This document shows positions 1 through 10,460 of a DNA stretch of 64,000 bases, piece after piece; position 1 is the stretch's first letter, and every line of letters begins with the position of its first letter. This DNA is from Alentia gelatinosa (taxonomy: Eukaryota > Annelida > Polychaeta > Phyllodocida > Polynoidae): contig OX465579.1 in assembly GCA_950022655.1 (NCBI GenBank), positions 180,672,303 to 180,736,302 of the forward strand, read 5' to 3'. The position numbers and the translations under genes were made by a program. Below the pieces are notes generated by a model. That model was not told the origin of the DNA. It was given only the letters and a program-made list of their open reading frames with translations, and did not search any database.

Positions 1-2631
1 GCTAATTCACCCCGTCACCTCACCATGTCACCCTTACATCACCTGAGTAACACTAATTCACCCCGTCACCTCACCCTGTCACCCTCACATCACCTGAGTA
101 ACACTAATTCACCCTGTCACCTCGCCCCGTCACCCTCACATCACCCGAGTAACGCTAATTCTCTCTGTCACCTCGCCCTGTCACCCTTACATCACCCGAG
201 TAACGCTAATTCACCCCGTCACCTCGCCCCGTCACCCTTACACCACCCGAGTAACGCTAATTCTCTCTGTCACCTCGCCCTGTCACCCTTACATCACCCG
301 AGTAACGCTAATTCACCCCGTCACCTCGCCCCGTCACCCTCACATCACCCGAGTAACGCTAATTCACCCCGTCACCTCGCCCCGTCACCCTTACATCACC
401 TGAGTAACGCTAATTCACCCTGTTACCTCGCCCCGTCACCCTCACATCACCCGAGTAACGCTAATTCTCTCTGTCACCTCGCCCCGTCACCCTTACACCA
501 CCCGAGTAACGCTAATTCACCCCGTCACCTCGCCCCGTCACCCTCACATCACCCGAGTAACGCTAATTGACCCCATCACCTCGCCCTGTCACCCTTACAT
601 CACCCGAGTAACGCTAATTCACCCCGTCGCCTCGCCCTGTCACCCTTACACCACCCGAGTAACGCTAATTCACCCCGTCAACTCGCCCCGTCACCCTCAC
701 ACCACCCGAGTAACGCTAATTCACCCCGTCACCTCGCCCCGTCACCCTCACACCACCCGAGTAACGCTAATTCACCCTGTCACCTCGCCCCGTCACCCTT
801 ACACCACCCGAGTAACGCTAATTCACCCCGTCACCTCGCCCTTTTACCCTAACATCACCCGAGTAACGCTAATTCACCCTGTCACCTCACCCTGTCAGAC
901 TTACATCACCCGAGTAGCGCTAATTCACCCTGTCACCTCGCCCCGTCACCCTTACATCACCTGAGTAACGCTAATTCACCCCGTCACCTCGCCCTTTTAC
1001 CCTAACATCACCCGAGTAACGCTAATTCACCCTGTCACCTCACCCTGTCAGACTTACATCACCCGAGTAGCGCTAATTCACCCCGTCACCTCGCCCCGTC
1101 ACCCTTACATCACCTGAGTAACGCTAATTCACCCCGTCACCTCGCCCTTTTACCCTAACATCACCCGAGTAACGCTAATTCACCCCGTCACCTCACCCTG
1201 TCAGACTTACATCACCCGAGTAGCGCTAATTCACCCCGTGGCCCCCCCCGTCACCCTTACATCACCTGAGTAACGCTAATTCACCCCGTCACCTCGCCCT
1301 TTTACCCTAACATCACCCGAGTAACGCTAATTCACCCCGTCATCTCACCCTGTCAGACTTACATCACCCGAGTAGCGCTAATTCACCCCGTCACCTCGCC
1401 CCGTCACCCTTACATCACCTGAGTAACGCTAATTCACCCTGTCACCTCGCCCTGTCACCCTTACATCGCCCGAGTAACGCTAATTCACCCCGTCACCTCG
1501 CCCCGTCACCCTTACATCACCTGAGTAAAGCTAATTCACCCCGTCACCTCGACCTGTCACCCTTACATCGCCCGAGTAACGCTAATTCACTCTGTCACCT
1601 CACCCTGTCACGCTTACATCACCCGAGTAACGCTAATTCACCCAGTCACCTCGCCGTGTCACACTTACATCACCCAAGTAGCGCTAATTCACCCCGTCAC
1701 CTCACCCTGTCACGCTTACACCACCTGAGTAACGCTAATTCACTCTGTCACCTCGTCCTGTCACACTTACATTACCCGAGTAACGCTAATTCACCCTGTC
1801 ACCTCGTCCTGTCACACTTACATTACCCGAGTAACGCTAATTCACCCTGTCACCTCGCCCTGTCACCCTTACATCACCTGAGTAACGCTAGTTCACCCAG
1901 TCACCTCGTCCTGTCACACTTACATTACCCGAGTAACGCTAAGTCACCCAGTCACCTCGTCCTGTCACACTTACATTACCCGAGTAACGCTAATTCACCC
2001 TGTCACCTCGCCCTGTCACCCTTACATCACCCGAGTAACGCTAATTCACCCAGTTACCTCGCCGTGTCACACTTACATCACACGAGTAACGCTAATTCAC
2101 CCAGTCACCTCGCCGTGTCACACTTACATCACCCAAGTAGCGCTAATTCACCCCGTCACCTCGCCCCGTCACCCTTACATCACCTGAGTAAAGCTAATTC
2201 ACCCCGTCACCTCGACCTGTCACCCTTACATCGCCCGAGTAACGCTAATTGACTCTGTCACCTCACCCTGTCACGCTTACATCACCCGAGTAACGCTAAT
2301 TCACCCAGTCACCTCGCCGTGTCACACTTACATCACCCAAGTAGCGCTAATTCACCCCGTCACCTCACCCTGTCACGCTTACACCACCTGAGTAACGCTA
2401 ATTCACTCTGTCACCTCGTCCTGTCACACTTACATTACCCGAGTAACGCTAATTCACCCTGTCACCTCGTCCGGTCACACTTACATTACCCGAGTAACGC
2501 TAATTCACCCTGTCACCTCGCCCTGTCACCCTTACATCACCTGAGTAACGCTAGTTCACCCAGTCACCTCGTCCTGTCACACTTACATTTCCCGAGTAAC
2601 GCTAAGTCACCCAGTCACCTCGTCCTGTCAC
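1..2631. repeat. Segmental duplication within the 51-bp array, copy A
   Basis: This block matches 3111-5741 at a constant offset of 3110 bp. The shared marks include a C-rich anomaly, GTGGCCCCCCCCG, at 1238 and 4348, and the same run of variant units throughout. The offset is 61 units minus one base, and the missing base lies in that C-rich anomaly. One difference I saw is at position 25, CACCATG here against CACCCTG in copy B. Similarity stops at about 2631/5741, where CCCTTACATCACCAG replaces CACTTACATTACC. Near-identity over 2.6 kb means a recent duplication or an assembly duplication. Confidence 0.92.
841..1452. repeat. 153-bp three-unit higher-order repeat, four copies
   Basis: The diagnostic variant CTTTTACCCTAACATC starts at 841, 994, 1147 and 1299, spacings of 153, 153 and 152 bp. 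It is followed each time by a CTGTCAGACTTAC variant unit and a CGCCCCGTCACCC variant unit. A three-unit block has therefore been amplified as a whole. The last spacing is one base short because of the C-rich anomaly near 1240. The same set recurs 3110 bp downstream. Confidence 0.88.
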
Positions 2632-3110
2632 CCTTACATCACCAGAGTAACACTAATTCACCCTGTCACCTCGCCCTGTCACCCTAACATCACCGGAGTA
2701 ATGCTAATTCACCCTGTCACCTCACCCTGTCACCCTTACATCACCCGAGTAACGCTAATTCACCCCGTCACCTCGCCCCGTCACCCTCACATCACCCGAG
2801 TAACGCTAATTCACCCCGTCACCTCGCCCTTTTACCCTAACATCACCCGAGTAACTCTAATTCTCTCTGTCAGCTTGCCCTGTCACCCTTACATCACCCG
2901 AGTAACGCTAATTCACCCTGTCACCTCGTCCTGTCACCCTTACATCACCCTAGTAACGCTAATTCACCCTGTCGCCTCGCCGTGTCACCCTTACATCACG
3001 CGAGTAGCGCTAATTCACCCTGTCACCTCGCCCTGTCACACTTACATCACCTGAGTAACGCTAGGTCACCCTTTCACCTCACCCTGTCACCCTTACATCA
3101 CCCAAGTAAC

Positions 3111-5741
3111 GCTAATTCACCCCGTCACCTCACCCTGTCACCCTTACATCACCTGAGTAACACTAATTCACCCCGTCACCTCACCCTGTCACCCTCACAT
3201 CACCTGAGTAACACTAATTCACCCTGTCACCTCGCCCCGTCACCCTCACATCACCCGAGTAACGCTAATTCTCTCTGTCACCTCGCCCTGTCACCCTTAC
3301 ATCACCCGAGTAACGCTAATTCACCCCGTCACCTCGCCCCGTCACCCTTACACCACCCGAGTAACGCTAATTCTCTCTGTCACCTCGCCCTGTCACCCTT
3401 ACATCACCCGAGTAACGCTAATTCACCCCGTCACCTCGCCCCGTCACCCTCACATCACCCGAGTAACGCTAATTCACCCCGTCACCTCGCCCCGTCACCC
3501 TTACATCACCTGAGTAACGCTAATTCACCCTGTTACCTCGCCCCGTCACCCTCACATCACCCGAGTAACGCTAATTCTCTCTGTCACCTCGCCCCGTCAC
3601 CCTTACACCACCCGAGTAACGCTAATTCACCCCGTCACCTCGCCCCGTCACCCTCACATCACCCGAGTAACGCTAATTGACCCCATCACCTCGCCCTGTC
3701 ACCCTTACATCACCCGAGTAACGCTAATTCACCCCGTCGCCTCGCCCTGTCACCCTTACACCACCCGAGTAACGCTAATTCACCCCGTCAACTCGCCCCG
3801 TCACCCTCACACCACCCGAGTAACGCTAATTCACCCCGTCACCTCGCCCCGTCACCCTCACACCACCCGAGTAACGCTAATTCACCCTGTCACCTCGCCC
3901 CGTCACCCTTACACCACCCGAGTAACGCTAATTCACCCCGTCACCTCGCCCTTTTACCCTAACATCACCCGAGTAACGCTAATTCACCCTGTCACCTCAC
4001 CCTGTCAGACTTACATCACCCGAGTAGCGCTAATTCACCCTGTCACCTCGCCCCGTCACCCTTACATCACCTGAGTAACGCTAATTCACCCCGTCACCTC
4101 GCCCTTTTACCCTAACATCACCCGAGTAACGCTAATTCACCCTGTCACCTCACCCTGTCAGACTTACATCACCCGAGTAGCGCTAATTCACCCCGTCACC
4201 TCGCCCCGTCACCCTTACATCACCTGAGTAACGCTAATTCACCCCGTCACCTCGCCCTTTTACCCTAACATCACCCGAGTAACGCTAATTCACCCCGTCA
4301 CCTCACCCTGTCAGACTTACATCACCCGAGTAGCGCTAATTCACCCCGTGGCCCCCCCCGTCACCCTTACATCACCTGAGTAACGCTAATTCACCCCGTC
4401 ACCTCGCCCTTTTACCCTAACATCACCCGAGTAACGCTAATTCACCCCGTCATCTCACCCTGTCAGACTTACATCACCCGAGTAGCGCTAATTCACCCCG
4501 TCACCTCGCCCCGTCACCCTTACATCACCTGAGTAACGCTAATTCACCCTGTCACCTCGCCCTGTCACCCTTACATCGCCCGAGTAACGCTAATTCACCC
4601 CGTCACCTCGCCCCGTCACCCTTACATCACCTGAGTAAAGCTAATTCACCCCGTCACCTCGACCTGTCACCCTTACATCGCCCGAGTAACGCTAATTCAC
4701 TCTGTCACCTCACCCTGTCACGCTTACATCACCCGAGTAACGCTAATTCACCCAGTCACCTCGCCGTGTCACACTTACATCACCCAAGTAGCGCTAATTC
4801 ACCCCGTCACCTCACCCTGTCACGCTTACACCACCTGAGTAACGCTAATTCACTCTGTCACCTCGTCCTGTCACACTTACATTACCCGAGTAACGCTAAT
4901 TCACCCTGTCACCTCGTCCTGTCACACTTACATTACCCGAGTAACGCTAATTCACCCTGTCACCTCGCCCTGTCACCCTTACATCACCTGAGTAACGCTA
5001 GTTCACCCAGTCACCTCGTCCTGTCACACTTACATTACCCGAGTAACGCTAAGTCACCCAGTCACCTCGTCCTGTCACACTTACATTACCCGAGTAACGC
5101 TAATTCACCCTGTCACCTCGCCCTGTCACCCTTACATCACCCGAGTAACGCTAATTCACCCAGTTACCTCGCCGTGTCACACTTACATCACACGAGTAAC
5201 GCTAATTCACCCAGTCACCTCGCCGTGTCACACTTACATCACCCAAGTAGCGCTAATTCACCCCGTCACCTCGCCCCGTCACCCTTACATCACCTGAGTA
5301 AAGCTAATTCACCCCGTCACCTCGACCTGTCACCCTTACATCGCCCGAGTAACGCTAATTGACTCTGTCACCTCACCCTGTCACGCTTACATCACCCGAG
5401 TAACGCTAATTCACCCAGTCACCTCGCCGTGTCACACTTACATCACCCAAGTAGCGCTAATTCACCCCGTCACCTCACCCTGTCACGCTTACACCACCTG
5501 AGTAACGCTAATTCACTCTGTCACCTCGTCCTGTCACACTTACATTACCCGAGTAACGCTAATTCACCCTGTCACCTCGTCCGGTCACACTTACATTACC
5601 CGAGTAACGCTAATTCACCCTGTCACCTCGCCCTGTCACCCTTACATCACCTGAGTAACGCTAGTTCACCCAGTCACCTCGTCCTGTCACACTTACATTT
5701 CCCGAGTAACGCTAAGTCACCCAGTCACCTCGTCCTGTCAC
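3111..5741. repeat. Segmental duplication within the 51-bp array, copy B
   Basis: Second copy of 1-2631 at a fixed offset of 3110 bp. The interval 2632-3110 between the copies is made of ordinary 51-bp units in a different order. The array continues past copy B to about 6705 with units related to the end of the block. Confidence 0.92.
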
Positions 5742-6705
5742 ACTTACATTACCCGAGTAACGCTAATTCACCCTGTCACCTCGCCCTGTCACCCTTACAT
5801 CACCCGAGTAACGCTAATTCACCCAGTTACCTCGCCGTGTCACACTTACATCACACGAGTAACGCTAATTCACCCAGTCACCTCGCCGTGTCACACTTAC
5901 ATCACCCAAGTAGCGCTAATTCACCCCGTCACCTCACCCTGTCACGCTTACACCACCTGAGTAACGCTAATTCACTCTGTCACCTCGTCCTGTCACACTT
6001 ACATTACCCGAGTAACGCTAATTCACTCTGTCACCTCGTCCTGTCACACTTACATTACCAGAGTAACGCTAATTCACCCTGTCACCTCGTCCTGTCACAC
6101 TTACATTACCCGAGTAACGCTAATTCACCCAGTCACCTCGCCCTGTCACCCTTACATCACCCGAGTAACGCTAATTCACCCTGTCACCTCGTCCTGTCAC
6201 ACTTACATTACCCGAGTAACGCTAAGTCACCCCGTCACCTCGCCCTGTCACCCTTACATCACCTGAGTAACGCTAATTCACCCTGTCACCTCGCCCTGTC
6301 ACCCTTACATCACCCGAGTAACGCTAATTCACCCAGTTACCTCGCCGTGTCACACTTACATCACACGAGTAACGCTAATTCACCCCGTCACCTCGCCGTG
6401 TCACACTTACATCACACGAGTAACGCTAATTCACCCAGTCACCTCGACCTGTCACCCTTACATCACACGAGTAACGCTAATTCACCCCGTCACCTCGCCC
6501 TGTTACCCTTACATCACGCGAGTAACGCTAATTCAACCTGTCACCTTACCCCGTCACCCTTACATCACCCGAGTAACGCTAATTCACCCCGTCACCTCGC
6601 CCCGTCACCCTTACATCACCCGAGTAGCGCTAATTCACTCTGTCACCTCACCCTGTCACGCTTACATCACCCGAGTAACGCTAATTCACCCCGTCACCTC
6701 GTCCT

Positions 6706-6989
6706 GCCTCTCCCTGTCCGAGGGCAGCACTCGGCGTCAGGCGAGGCGTGTGAAGCAGCGCTGTTTGTACGTTTTGTGTCCACAGCCACTCTGCTGCAGT
6801 GTACAGGCGGGCAAGATGATGTTTCTGTTATTGCATGAGGTTATCTCCACATTAACAAGGCTGTGAAAGACTGGCAACTGCCGAGTAGGACCTGGAGCAG
6901 AAAGGGACACAGTGTGTTTTGCAGTCGTGGATCAATGAAGTATGTCGCTGTGCATCCTCCTATAATAAGGCCATAACTCGGTCTCCTTA
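6706..6989. other. Single-copy spacer between two arrays; weak exon-like stretch
   Basis: Non-repetitive DNA between the 51-bp and pyrimidine-rich arrays. It contains a plausible 3' splice site: a T-rich stretch, TTTTGTGTCCACAG, ends near 6784, and the open frame after it reads TLLQCTGGQDDVSVIA before a stop at 6836-6838. That frame is also continuous with the 51-bp array upstream, so openness alone proves nothing. I recognise no protein family in any frame. Treat it as intergenic or intronic spacer unless transcript data say otherwise. Confidence 0.5.
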
Positions 6990-9900
6990 GTCTCCCTCCC
7001 CTTCACCTATCTCCTACTTCTCTCTGTCTCCACACTCCCATCTCTCTGTCTCCCTTCATTTATCTCCTACTTCTCTCTGTCTCCTCCCTCCCATCTCTCT
7101 GTCTCCTCCCTTCATCTATCTCCTACTGCTCTCTGTCTCCTCCCTCCCATCTCTCTGTCTCCCTTCATTTATCTCCTACTTCTCTCTGTCTCCTCCCCTC
7201 CCTCCCATCTCTCTGTCTCCTCCCTTCATCTATCTCCTACTTCTCTCTGTCTCCTCACTCCCATCTCTCTGTCACCTCCCTTCATCTATCTCCTACTTCT
7301 CTCTGTCTCCTACCCTCCCTCCCATCTCTCTGTCTCCTCCCTCCCATCTCTCTGTCTCCTCCCTCCGTCTATCTCCTACTTCTCTCTGTCTCCTCCCCTC
7401 ACTCCCATCTCTCTGTCACTTCCCTTCATCTGTCTCCTACTTCTCTCTGTCTCCTCCCCTCACTCCCATCTCTCTGTCTCCCTTCATCTATCTCCTACTT
7501 CTCTCTGTCTCCTCCCTCCCATCTCTCTGTCATCTCCCTTCATCTATCTCCTACTTCTCTCTGTCTCCTCCCCTCCCATCTCTCTGTCTCCTCCCTTCAT
7601 ATATCTCCTACTTCTCTCTGTCTCCTCCCTTCGTCTATCTCCTACTTCATTCTGTCTCCTCCCTCCCATCTCTCTGTCTCCTCCCTTCATCTATCTCCTA
7701 CTTCTCTCTGTCTCCTCCCTTCATCTATCTCCTACTTCTCTCTGTCTCCTCCCTCCCATCTCTCTGTCTCCTCCCTTCATCTATCTCCTACTTCTCTCTG
7801 TCTCCTCCCTTCATCTATCTCCTACTTCTCTCTGTCTCCTACCCTCCCTCCCATCTCTCTGTCTCCTCCCTCCCATCTCTCTGTCTCCTCCCTCCGTCTA
7901 TCTCCTACTTCTCTCTGTCTCCTCCCCTCACTCCCATCTCTCTGTCACTTCCCTTCATCTATCTCCTACTTCTCTCTGTCTCCTCCCCTCACTCCCATCT
8001 CTCTGTCTCCCTTCATCTATCTCCTACTTCTCTCTGTCTCCTCCCTCCCATCTCTCTGTCATCTCCCTTCATCTATCTCCTACTTCTCTCTGTCTCCTCC
8101 CCTCCAATCTCTCTGTCTCCTCCCTTCATATATCTCCTACTTCTCTCTGTCTCCTCCCTTCGTCTATCTCCTACTTCATTCTGTCTCCTCCCTCCCATCT
8201 CTCTGTCTCCTCCCTTCATCTATCTCCTACTTCTCTCTGTCTCCTCCCTTCATCTATCTCCTACTTCTCTCTGTCTCCTCCCTCCCATCTCTCTGTCTCC
8301 TCCCTTCGTCTATCTCCTTCTTCTCTCTGTCTCCTCCCTCCCATCTCTCTGTCATCTCCCTTCATCTATCTCCTACTGCTCTCTGTCTCCTCCCTCCCAT
8401 CTCTCTGTCTCCTCCCTTCATCTATCTCCTACTTCTCTCTGTCTCCTCCCTCCCATCTCTCTGTCTCCTCCCTTCATCTATCTCCTACTTCTCTCTGTCT
8501 CCTCCCTCCCATCTCTCTGTCTCCTCCCTTCGTCTATCTCCTACTTCTCTCTGTCTCCTCCCTCCCATCTCTCTGTCATCTCCCTTCATCTATCTCCTAC
8601 TGCTCTCTGTCTCCTCCCTCCCATCTCTCTGTCTCCTCCCTTCATCTATCTCCTACTTCTCTCTGTCTCCTCCCCTCCAATCTCTCTGTCTCCTCCCTTC
8701 ATATATCTCCTACTTCTCTCTGTCTCCTCCCTTCGTCTATCTCCTACTTCATTCTGTCTCCTCCCTCCCATCTCTCCTCCTCCCTTCATCTATCTCCTAC
8801 TTCTCTCTGTCTCCTCCCTTCATCTATCTCCTACTTCTCTCTGTCTCCTCCCTCCCATCTCTCTGTCTCCTCCCTTCGTCTATCTCCTACTTCTCTCTGT
8901 CTCCTCCCTCCCATCTCTCTGTCTCCTCCCTTCGTCTATCTCCTACTTCTCTCTGTGTCCTCCCTCCCATCTCTCTGTCATCTCCCTTTATCTATCTCCT
9001 ACTGCTCTCTGTCTCCTCCCTCCCATCTCTCTGTCTCCTCCCTTCATCTATCTCCTACTTCTCTCTGTCTCCTCCCTCCCATCTCTCTGTCTCCTCCCTT
9101 CGTCTATCTCCTACTTCTCTCTGTCTCCTCCCTCCCATCTCTCTGTCATCTCCCTTCATCTATCTCCTACTGTTCTCTGTCTCCTCCCTCCCATCTCTCT
9201 GTCTCCTCCCTTCATCTATCTCCTACTTCTCTCTGTCTCCTCCCTCCCATCTCTCTGTCTCCTCCCTCCATCTATAACCTACTTCTCTCTGTCTCCTCCC
9301 TCCCATCTCTCTGTCTCCTCCCTTCATCTATCTCTTACTTCTCTCTGTCTCCTCCCTCCCATCTCTCTGTCTCCTCCCTTCATCTATCTCCTACTTCTCT
9401 GTCTCCTACCCTCACTCCCATCTCTCTGTCTCCTCCCCTCACTCCCATCTCTCTGTCTCCTCCCTTCATCTATCTCCTACTTCTCTCTGTCTCCTACCCT
9501 CACTCCCATCTCTCTGTCTCCTCCCTTCATCTATCTCCTACTTCTCTCTGTCTCCATCTCTCACTCCCATCTCTCTGTCTCCTCCCTCCCATCTCTCTGT
9601 CTCCTCCCTTCATCTATCTCCTACTTCTCTCTGTCTCCTACCCTCACTCCCATCTCTCTGTCTCCTACCCTCACTCCCATCTCTCTGTCTCCTCCCTTCA
9701 TCTATCTCTTACTTCTCTCTGTCTCCTCCCTCCCATCTCTCTGTCACCTCCCTTCATCTATCTCCTACTTCTCTCTGTCTCCTCCCTCCCATCTCTCTGT
9801 CTCGCCCTCATCTATCTCCTACTTCTCTCTGTCTCCTCACTCCCATCTGTCTGTCTCCCTTCATCTATCTCCTACTTCTCTCTGTCTCCTACCCTCACTC

Positions 9901-10037
9901 CCATCTCTCTGTCTCCTCCCTTCATCTATCTCCTACTTCTCTCTGTCTCCTTCCCTCACTCCCATCTCTCTGTCTCCTCCCTTCATCTATCTCCTACTTC
10001 TCTCTGTCTCCTCCCTCCCATCTCTCTGTCTCTTTCT
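6990..10037. repeat. Pyrimidine-rich tandem array (TCTCTCTGTCTCC / CATCTATCTCCTACTT)
   Basis: About 3 kb built from a few words: TCTCTCTGTCTCCTCCCTCC, CATCTCTCTGTCTCC, TCCCTTCATCTATC and TCCTACTTC. These combine into units of about 57 bp with frequent shorter and longer forms. The plus strand is overwhelmingly C and T, with only isolated A and G. A block at about 7300-7770 recurs at an offset of 529 bp, marked by CTACCCTCCCTCCC at 7310 and 7839, so larger blocks were duplicated too. A 397-codon frame at 8955-10148 is a by-product of the repeat, a Ser/Leu/Pro monotony with no domain. The array decays near 10030 into CTCTTTCTCGGCCCC. Confidence 0.96.
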
Positions 10038-10460
10038 CGGCCCCTCTCCTCTTCCCTGTTGACCTGGCTTGCCCTCTTTCTTCCTTCTCTTCTGTTTCTA
10101 TTCCTATTCTCCACATGGTGCCCCATCTTTCCCATCTATCATCTCTAACAAGTCGGTATCTAACTAGCCCTAGCAGACTCTTTATTTTTAAATATTCACC
10201 TACATAGCTGTCGTGAACTCAGATCTATTCCGGGTAGTGGTCCTCTGACTCTGGTGATTGGTTAGATGACTAATGACACTCTGAGGAGACTTTCTGATTG
10301 GTTAGATGACTAATCACAGTCTGTGTAGCTGTTAGGAGCGCGACCCGGGCTGGCGGGCTGACTGCTGATCAGCTAATCACGACCCTGCATCGACTCGTAT
10401 GAAATGTTGGACATCTAGAGTTAAGTGGCCTTACTACGTCCGCCTGGCGCCTGTCGTAGA
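10038..10460. other. Single-copy spacer with a short 20-bp direct repeat
   Basis: No gene seen. TGATTGGTTAGATGACTAAT occurs at 10255-10274 and again at 10295-10314, a perfect 20-bp direct repeat at 40-bp spacing and so perhaps an incipient tandem duplication. Otherwise the sequence is unremarkable. Confidence 0.7.

Larger units (their letters stand above)
1..6705. repeat. 51-bp tandem repeat array (satellite/minisatellite 1)
   Basis: About 130 copies of a 51-bp unit run without interruption from the left edge, so the array is truncated by the window. Each unit has the landmarks CTAATTCACCC, GTCACCTCGCCC, GTCACCCTTACATCACC and GAGTAACG. Units differ by scattered point changes, for example CCCGAG/CCTGAG, TAACG/TAGCG and CACCCC/CTCTCT. 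Because 51 is a multiple of three, two plus-strand frames stay open for long stretches, including a 469-codon frame at 5429-6838 with a 17-residue period. The changes alter the residues freely (Arg/Cys, Pro/Leu), which argues against protein-level selection. Higher-order structure is strong: blocks offset by 153 bp, 663 bp and 3110 bp. The right edge is at GTCACCTCGTCCTG near 6705. Confidence 0.97.

Noticed and set aside
5429..6838. 469-codon open frame with a 17-residue repeat, and similar frames at 25-570, 1656-2252, 2982-3680 and 4766-5362
   Set aside because: The unit is 51 bp, a multiple of three, so frames stay open by arithmetic. Changes between units alter residues freely, and a second frame (2701-3054) is open as well.
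8955..10148. 397-codon Ser/Leu/Pro frame
   Set aside because: Translation of the pyrimidine-rich repeat. No domain, and the composition simply mirrors CT-rich DNA.
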